NCBI RefSeq assembly: GCF_004103755.1
Contig: NZ_CP035283.1
Coordinates: 1,674,001-1,738,000, forward strand
DNA: 64,000 nt
Direction: 5' to 3'
From: Caproiciproducens sp. NJN-50
GTDB lineage: Bacteria > Bacillota > Clostridia > Oscillospirales > Acutalibacteraceae
The stretch's first letter is position 1, and each line of letters starts with the position of its first letter. The notes beneath the pieces are model-generated. The model did not search any database. It was not told the origin of the DNA and saw only the letters and a program-made list of their open reading frames with translations. Positions 27,540-35,415 of this stretch are shown piece after piece. The position numbers and the translations under genes were made by a program.

Positions 27540-28261
27540 GACTCATCCTCCTTTATATCTTTTACGATGGTTCCGATCGGTTCTCCGCAGACCGCCCGGA
27601 TAATATTTTCCGGCTGGTCAATGCTGAAAACCAGAATCGGTATGTGGTTATCCATGCAAAGCGAAGCGGCGGTGCTGTCCATGACCTGAAGCCCGCGGTT
27701 GAGCACATCCAGAAAGGAAAGGGAACTGAACTTGACCGCGTTTTTGTTTGTCCTGGGATCACAGTCATAAACCCCATCCACCATGGTGGCCTTCAGAACG
27801 ATATCCGCGTCAATTTCGGCAGCTCTGAGAGCCGCGGCCGTATCGGTGGAGAAGAAAGGGTTTCCCGTGCCGCAGCCGAACACCACAACTCTTCCCTTCT
27901 CCATATGCCGGACCGCGCGGTTGCGGATATACGGCTCCGCGATCTGTCTCATCTCAATGGCGGTCTGGACGCGGACCTGGACGCCGAGCTGTTCCAGAGC
28001 GTCCGCCACGCCGAGCGCATTGATCGTGGTGGCGAGCATTCCCATATGATCCGCGCGCGTCCGGTCCATTTTTCCGCTGCTGCGCCCGCGCCAGAAATTT
28101 CCGCCGCCGACAACAATGCCGATCTGCACTCCCATTTCGGCGCACTCCTTGACCGGTTTGCAGATTTCCAGGACCCTGTCGAAATCGATCCCGTGGGTCT
28201 TGGCTCCGGCCAGACTTTCGCCGCTGAGCTTGAGCAATATTCTTTTATATTTTGGCTGCAA
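27536..28261 (-). CDS. pyrH: UMP kinase
   Basis: 241 residues from the TTG at 28261. The amino-acid-kinase fold shows KRILLKLSGESLAG, the glycine-rich VVGGGNFWRG, and the C-terminal DNHIPILVFSIDQPENI. The choice of start rests on AGGAG eight bases before this TTG; the upstream GTG (28270) and TTG (28267) in the same frame lie almost on top of the SD. It phosphorylates UMP and is a hexamer controlled by GTP and UTP. It heads the run to polC; the commonly linked rpsB and tsf are absent, and a promoter sits just upstream. Confidence 0.93.
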   Translation of the reverse strand: MQPKYKRILLKLSGESLAGAKTHGIDFDRVLEICKPVKECAEMGVQIGIVVGGGNFWRGRSSGKMDRTRADHMGMLATTINALGVADALEQLGVQVRVQTAIEMRQIAEPYIRNRAVRHMEKGRVVVFGCGTGNPFFSTDTAAALRAAEIDADIVLKATMVDGVYDCDPRTNKNAVKFSSLSFLDVLNRGLQVMDSTAASLCMDNHIPILVFSIDQPENIIRAVCGEPIGTIVKDIKEDES

Positions 28262-28288
28262 TTCCAACACTCCTATTCAGTTTCTCTT

Positions 28289-28317
28289 ATTTTACATGAT
28301 GGATTGTGCAAAGTAAA
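28289..28317 (-). promoter_or_regulatory. Promoter of the pyrH-frr-uppS run
   Basis: Minus strand: TTTACT (28312-28317), 17-base spacer ending in ATG, TAAAAT (28289-28294). It lies about 28 bases upstream of the TTG start of pyrH. Confidence 0.55.
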
Positions 28318-28347
28318 GCGTTTCATCGCTAAATATAGTTATTCTTG

Positions 28348-28377
28348 CCAGGTTGCGGCTGACAAAGACAACCCTGG
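28348..28377. repeat. Imperfect dyad upstream of the pyrH promoter
   Basis: CCAGGTTG (28348-28355) pairs with CAACCCTGG (28369-28377) with one bulged base and a 13-base loop. It is about 30 bases upstream of the -35 box. It has no T tract, so it is not a terminator. Its loop contains CGGCTG, which could also pair with the terminator arm at 28405. Confidence 0.5.
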
Positions 28378-28397
28378 AAAACCTTTTTCAGCCGGTC

Positions 28398-28436
28398 ATA
28401 AAAACAGCCGCCCAACTTCTTCACAATTGGCGGCTG
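28398..28436 (-). terminator. Terminator after nrdR
   Basis: CAGCCGCC (28405-28412) pairs with GGCGGCTG (28429-28436); on the minus strand TTTTTAT follows. A further dyad, ATCCGTTT/AAACGGAT (28440-28468), lies just before it, starting at the nrdR stop. Confidence 0.8.
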
Positions 28437-28467
28437 GACATCCGTTTCCCAAGCGGTGAAAAACGGA

Positions 28468-28929
28468 TTATTTAGATTTGCTCTTTATGATCCGATTCAA
28501 CTCGTCCATAAACGTGTTGACATCTTTAAACTGGCGGTATACAGAGGCAAAGCGCACATAGGCCACTTCGTCCACCGTTTTCAGCTTTTCCATCGCATAC
28601 TGGCCGATCAGGCTCGACGGAATTTCACGGTCCAGCGAATTTTGAAGCATGTTCTCGATTTCGTCGACGATCTTTTCCAGCGTTTCGATGGAGACAGGGC
28701 GCTTTTCACAGGCGCGCAAAAGGCCGTTCATCAGCTTATTGCGGTCGAACGCCTCTCTGGATTTATCTTTTTTGATTACGATGATGGGCACCGTCTCAAT
28801 CACCTCATAGGTGGTAAAGCGCTTGGAACATTTCAGGCATTCCCTGCGTCTGCGAATCCGTTCTCCCTCATCCGTCGGGCGGGAATCAATTACCTTGCTT
28901 TCTGCGTAACCGCAATATGGGCACTTCAT
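28468..28929 (-). CDS. nrdR: Transcriptional repressor NrdR
   Basis: 153 residues from the ATG at 28929; an in-frame GTG at 28941 overlaps the only SD (AGAGG), so the ATG is preferred. The N-terminal zinc ribbon has C3/C6 and C31/C34, followed by an ATP-cone domain (about 49-139). NrdR senses dATP/ATP and represses ribonucleotide reductase genes. No NrdR box was recognised in this window, so its targets are elsewhere. A strong promoter lies right upstream with a leader of only about 15 nucleotides. Confidence 0.96.
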   Translation of the reverse strand: MKCPYCGYAESKVIDSRPTDEGERIRRRRECLKCSKRFTTYEVIETVPIIVIKKDKSREAFDRNKLMNGLLRACEKRPVSIETLEKIVDEIENMLQNSLDREIPSSLIGQYAMEKLKTVDEVAYVRFASVYRQFKDVNTFMDELNRIIKSKSK

Positions 28930-28950
28930 CGGTCGGATCACCTCTGGCTT

Positions 28951-28979
28951 ATTATACCAATTTTCCTTATCAATATCAA
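28951..28979 (-). promoter_or_regulatory. Strong sigma-A promoter of nrdR
   Basis: Minus strand: TTGATA (28974-28979), 17-base spacer, perfect TATAAT (28951-28956). It fills the 56-base gap between the TIM-barrel gene and nrdR; transcription should start near 28944, next to the SD. Confidence 0.75.
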
Positions 28980-28985
28980 GCGAAA

Positions 28986-29780
28986 CTATGAAATCCTTCC
29001 TGTTAATTCTTCAACCACCCGTTTCGCCGCAAGCAGTTCTTCCAAACGGTTAAAGTTGTGCCGGTATACTTCAATAATAAAGTCTCCGCTGTAGTGAAAA
29101 CTTTTCAGAAGACGCAGCAGCGCCGGATAATCCATGGTCCCGCAGCCGGGAAGCAGACAGTCAAAACCGGGCCTGTTGTCATTCATGTGCACATGGACGA
29201 TTTGATCCCCCATCGCGGCGCAAAGCCGGAACGGGTCCTGCCCGCCGCGGACCGCCTGCTTGATGTCCAGCACAAACGCGCAGTCCTGGCCGCAGTATTT
29301 TTTCATTTTTAAAAGGAAAGCAGGATCGTCGCTCAGAAACTGATTGACATTTTCCTGTGCCACCGTGACGCCGAATTTCCTGCCGAGCTGAAATAAATCT
29401 CCGTACCGGTCAAAATACTGCTCCTCTGAAACCGGAGAATGCTTGTCGTTCCTTTTGCCATGAAGGACGAGAAAATCGGCTCCCAGCAAGTTGCAGACCT
29501 CCAGGTAGCGTTTGTAAAATTCCAGCCCGTCCTGAAACCTTCTTTCGTAATCGGAAAAAAGGAGAAAGCTTTCATAGCCGGAAGTAAATGGATGCAGCGA
29601 CTTGACGCGGCTGCCGGTATCCGCGGCTTTCAGCCGGAGATCCCTGACAAAATCCGGTTTCAGTTCACTGAATGTATTGATAAAGATTTCAAATTCATGA
29701 AATCCCAACTGCAGCAATGTGGAAAAAGCGTCTTCCAAGAGCATGGGGTACAAACAGGCAGTAGAAATGCCAGCCTTCAT
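28986..29780 (-). CDS. Sugar-phosphate isomerase/epimerase-like TIM-barrel protein
   Basis: 264 residues of the AP-endonuclease-family-2 (xylose-isomerase-like) TIM barrel. Possible metal ligands are seen in AQENVNQF (E, about 142), LDIKQAV (D) with HVHMNDN (H/H), and IIEVYRH (E) near the C-terminus, the usual Glu-Asp-His-Glu arrangement. LVLHGKRND is the expected strand-3 histidine. Substrate cannot be predicted; family members act on ketoses, inosose or nucleic acids. It has its own promoter and is not linked to a sugar cluster. It is probably read through into nrdR, since no terminator separates them. Confidence 0.75.
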   Translation of the reverse strand: MKAGISTACLYPMLLEDAFSTLLQLGFHEFEIFINTFSELKPDFVRDLRLKAADTGSRVKSLHPFTSGYESFLLFSDYERRFQDGLEFYKRYLEVCNLLGADFLVLHGKRNDKHSPVSEEQYFDRYGDLFQLGRKFGVTVAQENVNQFLSDDPAFLLKMKKYCGQDCAFVLDIKQAVRGGQDPFRLCAAMGDQIVHVHMNDNRPGFDCLLPGCGTMDYPALLRLLKSFHYSGDFIIEVYRHNFNRLEELLAAKRVVEELTGRIS

Positions 29781-29797
29781 AAAACCACCTCTAAATG

Positions 29798-29826
29798 ATT
29801 ATATCATATCGCCGACGGGGTGAAAA
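29798..29826 (-). promoter_or_regulatory. Promoter of the TIM-barrel gene
   Basis: Minus strand: TTTTCA (29821-29826), 17-base spacer ending in TGA (extended -10), TATAAT (29798-29803). An AGAGGTGG SD follows before the ATG at 29780. Confidence 0.7.
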
Positions 29827-29893
29827 GTCCAGATTAAACCGCCTTGCATCCGGGCATCCTATTATTTGGTCAAGAACCGGGAGGAAGGCTGTA

Positions 29894-30331
29894 ATGAAGC
29901 GAAAGAAAAAAAGGAATCTGATTACCGCGGAACTGTTACGGGTCTCCCGGTTAAGCATGGAAGCGGCCGAGCTGGTCCTTCCGGTCATCCGGGATGAAAA
30001 TCTGAAGTACCAGGTGGAACGGCAGCGGGAAGCATACCGCACCGCCGCAGCGCGGTCCGCCGAGCTTCTCCGGAAAAACGGATTGGATCCCATCGAACAG
30101 CCGGATTTAATGGAGCGGGTTCTCCGCGGCTCCATTAAAACGGACACTTTCTGGAACAAGAGCGCTCCCCATATCGCGCAGATCGCCATTCACTGCACGG
30201 ATGCCGCGATGAAGGATCTGGCCAAAACGATGAACCTGTCCGCCGACGAGGGAACGGAAAGCCGAAAGCTTGCGGAAGAGTTCCTGGACGCGGGGCAAAG
30301 GAACATCGACCTTCTGAAGCAATACCTGTAA
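29894..30331 (+). CDS. Small all-helical (ferritin-like) protein of unknown function
   Basis: 145 residues from the ATG at 29894, which has GGGAGGAAGG just upstream; the open frame continues further 5' without support. After a very basic start (KRKKKR) the sequence is amphipathic helices throughout: SMEAAELVLPVIRDENLKYQ, EAYRTAAARSAELLRKNG, APHIAQIAIHCTDAAMKDL and a C-terminal AEEFLDAGQRNIDLLKQYL. The layout matches an uncharacterised family common in Clostridia that looks like a four-helix bundle. The Glu/His residues are not in a clear di-iron pattern. It is divergent from the TIM-barrel gene and is followed by the ABC-F gene, which has its own promoter. Confidence 0.65.
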   Translation: MKRKKKRNLITAELLRVSRLSMEAAELVLPVIRDENLKYQVERQREAYRTAAARSAELLRKNGLDPIEQPDLMERVLRGSIKTDTFWNKSAPHIAQIAIHCTDAAMKDLAKTMNLSADEGTESRKLAEEFLDAGQRNIDLLKQYL

Positions 30332-30354
30332 GAATGCAGGCGGCGTCTGTCCGC

Positions 30355-30383
30355 TTGATTTCGACCCTCGATTCCGTTATAAT
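30355..30383 (+). promoter_or_regulatory. Sigma-A promoter of the ABC-F gene
   Basis: TTGATT (30355-30360), 17-base spacer, perfect TATAAT (30378-30383). The leader to the ATG is about 55 nucleotides, too short for a peptide-dependent attenuator. Confidence 0.75.
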
Positions 30384-30443
30384 AAGGAAAAAGCGGGAAT
30401 GCCGCGTTCTGCGCGGGTCCGCAGTACATAGGAAGGGCATTGC

Positions 30444-32345
30444 ATGGGCTACCTCAGTGTTGGAAATCTGGCAAAGTCGTTCGGGACCCAAACGGTTTTG
30501 AACGGCGTTTCTTTTGAAATACAGGAAAACGACAGGGTCGGTCTTATCGGAAGCAACGGCTCCGGCAAAACGACGCTGTTTAAATTGATTGCAGGAGAAT
30601 TGAATCCGGATACGGGAACCATCTCCATGGCAGGCAAAACGGCGCTTGGCTATATGGAGCAACATGTTTGCCGCGACCTGGACCGGAGCGCGGTCGACGA
30701 GGTTCTGACGGTGTTTTCGCCGCTGATTTCCCAGGAGCGCGAATTGGAGGAAATCGGGCGGACCCTGCGAAGCGGCGCCGCGGACAACCTAGACGCCCTG
30801 GTGGAACGCCAGACCGCCCTGAACGACCGATTTATCGCGAACGGCGGCCTGACATTCCGAAGCCGGGCCCGTTCCGCCCTCCTTGGCCTTGGTTTCGCGG
30901 AGGAACAGGCCGGGGTTCCTGTGGGAAAGCTGAGCGGCGGGCAGCGCGCAAAACTGCAGCTGGCCAGACTGCTTCTCAGCGGCGCCAACCTGATGCTGCT
31001 CGACGAGCCGACCAACCATCTCGATCTTGCGTCCGTCGAATGGCTGGAGGAATTTCTCCTCTCTTCCAAAGCGGCATTTCTGGTCATCTCCCACGACCGC
31101 TTTTTTCTGGACCGGGTGACAAACCGGACTTTTGAACTGAAGAATCACAAATTAAGTCTTTACAAAGGAAGCTATACTTCCTATTCGGAACAAAAAGATC
31201 ACAAGGAACTGTCTTTAAGGCGAAGCTATGAGAATACGAAAAAGGAAATCAACCGGCTCGAAGGCATCGTGGAACAGCAGCGCAGATGGAACCGCGAAAA
31301 AAATATCAAAACGGCGGAAAGCAAGCAGAAGATGATTAACCGGCTGGAACAGACGCTTGTAAAACCGGACGCTCAGGAGGAGGCGCTCTGTTTCCATTTC
31401 GGAACCGGCCCGCGCAGCGGAAACGACGTGCTGACAACAAAAGGGCTTGACCTGTCGTTTGGGGAAAACCGCCTGTTCCGAAACGTTTCGTTTGACATCC
31501 ACCGCGGAGACCGGATCTTTCTGATCGGACCGAACGGCTGCGGCAAAACTTCCCTGTTCAAAGTGCTGCTCGGCCAGATTTCCCCCGACCATGGGTTCTG
31601 CCGTATCGGGACCGGCGTGAAAATCGGTTACTACGACCAGCTGCAAACCGGACTGAATCCGGAAAAGCGGGTCATTGATGAAATTTGGGATTATTATCCC
31701 CGGATGACGGAAACACAGGTCCGCAGCGCGCTCGCGGTTTTCCTGTTTCAGGGGGACGACGTTTTCAAGCAGACCTCCGCGCTCAGCGGCGGCGAACGGG
31801 CAAGAGTCCTGCTGCTGCGTCTGATGCTTTCCCAGGCCAACTTTCTCTTGCTGGACGAGCCGACCAATCATCTTGATCTCCCGTCGTGCGAAGCGCTGGA
31901 AGCCGCACTGAAGGATTACGACGGAACTCTGTTCGTCATTTCCCACGACCGGTATTTCATCAATAAAACTGCCAGCAGGATCTATGCTCTGAAGCCCGAG
32001 GGAGTCGAAGATTGCGGCGAAAGCTACTCTGAATATCTGGACCGGGTCAAGGGAGAGCGATCCGATCCTTTCGTCCGTGAAGTCCGCGGGGACAGCGGCT
32101 ACAAAATGAAAAAAAAGCAGGAAGCAGCTCTTCGGAAACAAAAATCCGCCATTCTTCGCCTGGAACGGCAGATCGAGCAAAACGAAACTGAAATCGCGGA
32201 TTTGCAGGAAAAGTTTTCCGATCCCGCCACCGCGAGCGACTACCAGGCGGCAATGGAACTAACGGAAAAAATCGACGCGATGAAAGCGGAAAACGAAAAG
32301 CTTTTCGAGGAATGGAGCCGGCTCTCCCAAAGCCAGGAGGCATAA
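30444..32345 (+). CDS. ABC-F family ribosome-associated ATPase
   Basis: 633 residues with two ABC domains and no membrane segment. Walker A loops are GSNGSGKTT (about 36-44) and GPNGCGKTS; both halves have an LSGG signature and LLDEPTNHLDL, followed by VISHDR, as in ABC-F proteins. A charged interdomain linker (about 255-310) would reach the ribosomal P/E site, and the last 80 residues form a coiled coil like that of Uup and YfmR. These proteins resolve stalled ribosomes; some give antibiotic protection. The absence of a regulatory leader and the coiled coil favour the housekeeping type, but resistance cannot be ruled out. SD GGAAGG is 7 bases before the ATG. Confidence 0.88.
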   Translation: MGYLSVGNLAKSFGTQTVLNGVSFEIQENDRVGLIGSNGSGKTTLFKLIAGELNPDTGTISMAGKTALGYMEQHVCRDLDRSAVDEVLTVFSPLISQERELEEIGRTLRSGAADNLDALVERQTALNDRFIANGGLTFRSRARSALLGLGFAEEQAGVPVGKLSGGQRAKLQLARLLLSGANLMLLDEPTNHLDLASVEWLEEFLLSSKAAFLVISHDRFFLDRVTNRTFELKNHKLSLYKGSYTSYSEQKDHKELSLRRSYENTKKEINRLEGIVEQQRRWNREKNIKTAESKQKMINRLEQTLVKPDAQEEALCFHFGTGPRSGNDVLTTKGLDLSFGENRLFRNVSFDIHRGDRIFLIGPNGCGKTSLFKVLLGQISPDHGFCRIGTGVKIGYYDQLQTGLNPEKRVIDEIWDYYPRMTETQVRSALAVFLFQGDDVFKQTSALSGGERARVLLLRLMLSQANFLLLDEPTNHLDLPSCEALEAALKDYDGTLFVISHDRYFINKTASRIYALKPEGVEDCGESYSEYLDRVKGERSDPFVREVRGDSGYKMKKKQEAALRKQKSAILRLERQIEQNETEIADLQEKFSDPATASDYQAAMELTEKIDAMKAENEKLFEEWSRLSQSQEA

Positions 32346-32378
32346 AAAAACAGCGCCGGTCTTTTCGGGCCGCGCTGT
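32344..32378 (-). terminator. Terminator after the HPr-like gene
   Basis: ACAGCGC (32350-32356) pairs with GCGCTGT (32372-32378), with an inner CGG/CCG pairing; on the minus strand seven T residues follow. On the plus strand there is no continuous T run, so it would stop the ABC-F transcript less well. Confidence 0.75.
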
Positions 32379-32388
32379 ACCTCTCATT

Positions 32389-32637
32389 TTAAGCTTTTAC
32401 CGGTATGGGATCACATTGGAACTGTTGTAACTGCCTGATAAAATCATCCGCATTATTGCTGTCGACTTCGATTTTCAACGGCTTGGACAAATCAAGGCTG
32501 AAAATTCCCATAATCGATTTTGCATCGATTTTGTACTTGTCGGTAGCAAGATTGATCGGAAAATTATAACTGTTTGTCAATGTTACAAATTTTTTCACTG
32601 CTTCAATGCTGGAAAGAAGAATCGAAGACGTGTACAT
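32389..32637 (-). CDS. HPr-like protein without the catalytic histidine
   Basis: 82 residues aligned to HPr of the PTS. The segment around the regulatory serine is kept (AKSIMGIFSLDLS, with S41 at the HPr Ser46 place). The active-site loop is lost: aligning back from KSIMG puts S10 at His15, and the whole GIHARPA motif is replaced by LLSSIEAVK. It can therefore not pass phosphate from Enzyme I to IIA. Like Bacillus Crh it might act only through serine phosphorylation and CcpA, but this is inference; a wholly different role is possible. Single gene with promoter, dyad and terminator. ATG at 32637 has GGGAGG upstream. Confidence 0.75.
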   Translation of the reverse strand: MYTSSILLSSIEAVKKFVTLTNSYNFPINLATDKYKIDAKSIMGIFSLDLSKPLKIEVDSNNADDFIRQLQQFQCDPIPVKA

Positions 32638-32669
32638 ACAGTTACCTCCCTTAGTAATTTATCAGTACA

Positions 32670-32698
32670 AATATATATCAAATTTGACAAGAGGTCAA
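32670..32698 (-). promoter_or_regulatory. Promoter of the HPr-like gene with a TTGAC/GTCAA dyad
   Basis: Minus strand: TTGACC (32693-32698), 17-base spacer, TATATT (32670-32675). The -35 box is one arm of the dyad TTGAC-N5-GTCAA (32684-32698), which could be an operator or chance. Confidence 0.65.
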
Positions 32699-32765
32699 TA
32701 TTCAATCTGCCTAATAGATTTTTTATTAAGGTAAAACAAAATATCTACTTTTTAAAGGTGTGCAA

Positions 32766-34091
32766 ATGAAAGTAACCGTCATTACCCTTGGATGCAAGGT
32801 CAATCAATATGAATCCCAGGTTCTGCTGAACCGTCTGCAAGCGGCCGGTTTTACCGAATGCGGCCCTTTGGAGGAAAGCGACGTCGTCATCCTGAACACT
32901 TGCACGGTGACGTCGATGAGCGACCGGAAAACGCGCCAGATGCTTCACAAGGCACGCAGGGAAAATCCGGACGCCGTTCTGATTGCGACCGGATGTCTGC
33001 CGCAGGCGTTTCCCGGGGCGGCGGACGACCAGCTAGCCGAAGCCGACATCGTTCTGGGAAACTCCAACCGTTCCTCCCTCCTGCCGGACCTGCAGAAATT
33101 CTTAAGGGACCGCCGGAGGATCGTCGATATTGTCCCCCATGAAAAAGACGAAAAATTCGAACCGATGAGCACGAACGGTTTTTTTGAACGGACCCGCGCT
33201 TTTCTGAAAATAGAAGACGGCTGCAACCGGTATTGCTCTTATTGCATCATCCCCTATGCGCGAGGTGCGGTGCGTTCCAAGCCTCTGGCCGAGCTGAAAG
33301 CTGAACTGAGGGAGTTGGCTGCCGGAGGATACCTGGAAGTAGTATTAACCGGAATCAACCTGTCCGCTTATGGCCAGGACCTAGGCCTGACACTCTGCGA
33401 CGCGGTGGAAGCCGCCTGCGCGACGGAGGGAATCCGGCGTGTCAGGCTCGGTTCCCTGGAACCTGAGCAGTTGGATGAATCCGTAATCGCGAGGATGCGG
33501 CGTCAGGAAAAACTTTGCCCGCAGTTCCATCTTTCCCTCCAGAGCGGCTGCGACGAAACCTTAAAACGCATGAACCGTCATTACGACACGGAGGAATACC
33601 GCGGGATCGTATCCAACCTGCGCCGGGAATTCGCAAACGCGGCCATCACGACGGATATCATGGTGGGATTTCCGGGTGAGACCGAAGAGGAATTCATGAA
33701 ATCAAGAGCATTTCTGGAAGAAATCGGTTTTGCAAAGGCGCATGTTTTCGCTTACTCCCGGCGGCCCGGCACCGCCGCCGACCGCGCTCCGGGACAAGTG
33801 GACCCGAAAGGGAAAGAGGACCGCAGCCGCCGCATGATCGAAGCCGCCCAAAAAACGAGGTCGGCTTTTTTGCAGAGCCAACGCGGGCTGACGGAGTCCG
33901 TCCTGTTTGAGCAAAAATGCTCCGCCGGCGTCTACGAAGGTTACACGGCGAATTACACGCCAGTCAGAACGCACAGCGCAGAAGACCTCCGCGGAAAAAT
34001 CCTGCCGGTCCATATTTCCGAAGCTACGGAGGACTTCTGTCTTGCGGAACCGGTTCAGGGCGAGCGCGCCAAAGCTTCCACAACGTTCTGA
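32766..34091 (+). CDS. mtaB: tRNA t6A37 methylthiotransferase MtaB
   Basis: 441 residues, MiaB-family radical SAM enzyme. The N-terminal domain has the three cluster cysteines C10 (TLGCKVNQYES), C46 (NTCTVTS) and C77 (TGCLPQ). The radical SAM motif is C153, C157, C160 in DGCNRYCSYC. The KVNQYE form and the length place it in MtaB (ms2t6A37 of tRNA-Lys) rather than MiaB or RimO. A C-terminal TRAM domain follows (about 375-440). ATG at 32766 has AAAGG seven bases upstream; the in-frame GTG at 32760 overlaps the SD. Its 3' end overlaps the convergent glycosidase-like gene by 37 bases. Confidence 0.92.
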   Translation: MKVTVITLGCKVNQYESQVLLNRLQAAGFTECGPLEESDVVILNTCTVTSMSDRKTRQMLHKARRENPDAVLIATGCLPQAFPGAADDQLAEADIVLGNSNRSSLLPDLQKFLRDRRRIVDIVPHEKDEKFEPMSTNGFFERTRAFLKIEDGCNRYCSYCIIPYARGAVRSKPLAELKAELRELAAGGYLEVVLTGINLSAYGQDLGLTLCDAVEAACATEGIRRVRLGSLEPEQLDESVIARMRRQEKLCPQFHLSLQSGCDETLKRMNRHYDTEEYRGIVSNLRREFANAAITTDIMVGFPGETEEEFMKSRAFLEEIGFAKAHVFAYSRRPGTAADRAPGQVDPKGKEDRSRRMIEAAQKTRSAFLQSQRGLTESVLFEQKCSAGVYEGYTANYTPVRTHSAEDLRGKILPVHISEATEDFCLAEPVQGERAKASTTF

Positions 34092-35365
34092 ACCTCCTGC
34101 TTGGTCTGGTCTTTGTCCAGATAATCGGAGGAATAGAACATAAAGCCGTCGCAGGAGGTCTGGCGCCCGTATTCGACCTGGCTGGCCAGGATTCCGCTGG
34201 AGTCTTTCCATGTGCCGCTGTCCGCGTCGGAACCCGCCTTATAGACCGCAAGCCCTAAGTATAATTTGATGTCTTTGCCGGTGACCAATTGCCTCCATGT
34301 TTTTGCAGCAGTGTCGAACGGCAGAACCGGATTTTCAAAGTTTACATAAAGCTGAGGACAAATATAATCCACATATCCGGATACGGAGCACCATTCCGTG
34401 ACGTCCGCACCCATCGCCAGGTCGTTCTGGACATTGCCCTGCGGCGCGATTCCAAACGGCATGGAAGGTTTGACGGATTTTATCTCCTGATACACCAGAG
34501 AGACCATTGCGCTGATATTGGCCTGCCGCCAGTCGGCCAGCGCCATCGGCGTTCCGGTTTTAGCGGCGGACGTCTTGTACGCGGCATACGCCGTCTGGTC
34601 GAACGATGCGTCCTGCGTCGGATAGAAATAGTCGTCGAATTGAATTCCGTCCACATCGTATTTTTGGGCAATTTCTTTTGTGCCGTCGGCAACCAGCCGG
34701 CGGACGCCGTCGTAAGCCGGGTTGAGATATTTGCCGCCCTCAAAGTCAACCGCCCAGTCGGATTTTCCGGAATCATTTTTCCAGGTGTTGTAGATATTGT
34801 TCACCGCTAAAATCGAAGGCGTATTGGAAACCTGGATCCGCAGAGGATTCACCCACGCCTGAATTTTCAGCCCGGCCTGATGGGAGGCTTTTACCATATC
34901 TGCCAAAGGGTCATACCCCGGATTGACTCCCTGCGTTCCGCCGACAACATGACTCCACGGAAAATAGGAGGACGGATAGAGCGCATCCGCGAAAGGCCTT
35001 ACCTGGACAATCAGAGTGTTCATGCCGCATTTTTTCGCATTTCCGACAATCGTGTTGAACTTTTTCAGGAAAGCCTGTTCGCTTTTATCGTCGTCCCTGC
35101 TCATATTCAGGCTCAGATAGGGCACCCAGACCGCCCGCATCTCATCCGTGCTTCCCAAATTTTGAACGGCGGCTTCCACAGAGGAAACCGCACCGGCCGC
35201 GCCGGCTGATCCGGAAACCTCGGACAAAGATCCGGAAACGGTTTGGCTGCGGTTTAAGTTGACCGCCATGGTGACTGCGATCACAACCGCAAGGAGAAAA
35301 AAGCAAACAAAAATACTGTGCCGGTTAAACAGTCTGATTACCATTTTTTTCATCCTTTCCATCAT
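34055..35365 (-). CDS. Secreted or membrane-anchored GHL10/DUF187-type glycosidase-like protein
   Basis: 436 residues. An N-terminal hydrophobic segment (about 17-35) after basic residues is a signal anchor; a Ser/Ala/Gly-rich linker follows to residue 70. The rest is a TIM barrel of the glycosyl-hydrolase-like family (DUF187): MRAVWVPYLSLN, NTLIVQVRPFADALYPSSY, AWVNPLRI, DGIQFDDYFYP (possible acid residues) and GIAPQGNVQND. Homologues are thought to act on cell-surface or exopolysaccharide sugars; activity is not proven. Several Met codons are close together (35365, 35362, 35353, 35344); the ATG at 35344, with AAAGG eight bases before, is a good alternative. It overlaps mtaB 3' to 3'. Confidence 0.85.
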   Translation of the reverse strand: MMERMKKMVIRLFNRHSIFVCFFLLAVVIAVTMAVNLNRSQTVSGSLSEVSGSAGAAGAVSSVEAAVQNLGSTDEMRAVWVPYLSLNMSRDDDKSEQAFLKKFNTIVGNAKKCGMNTLIVQVRPFADALYPSSYFPWSHVVGGTQGVNPGYDPLADMVKASHQAGLKIQAWVNPLRIQVSNTPSILAVNNIYNTWKNDSGKSDWAVDFEGGKYLNPAYDGVRRLVADGTKEIAQKYDVDGIQFDDYFYPTQDASFDQTAYAAYKTSAAKTGTPMALADWRQANISAMVSLVYQEIKSVKPSMPFGIAPQGNVQNDLAMGADVTEWCSVSGYVDYICPQLYVNFENPVLPFDTAAKTWRQLVTGKDIKLYLGLAVYKAGSDADSGTWKDSSGILASQVEYGRQTSCDGFMFYSSDYLDKDQTKQEVQNVVEALARSP

Positions 35366-35366
35366 T

Positions 35367-35395
35367 TGACAGGAACGGGATTATCGTGTAGAATA
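35367..35395 (+). promoter_or_regulatory. Sigma-A promoter of the zinc-ribbon/DUF1294 pair
   Basis: Perfect TTGACA (35367-35372), 17-base spacer, TAGAAT (35390-35395). The -35 box starts one base beyond the start of the divergent glycosidase-like gene, so the two genes share this control region. Confidence 0.75.
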
Positions 35396-35415
35396 AGGCT
35401 CTCGGAGGTGGCAGC

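Noticed and set aside
30384..30443. Antibiotic-responsive leader of the ABC-F gene
   Set aside because: The leader is short, with no hairpin-terminator and no small ORF with an SD.
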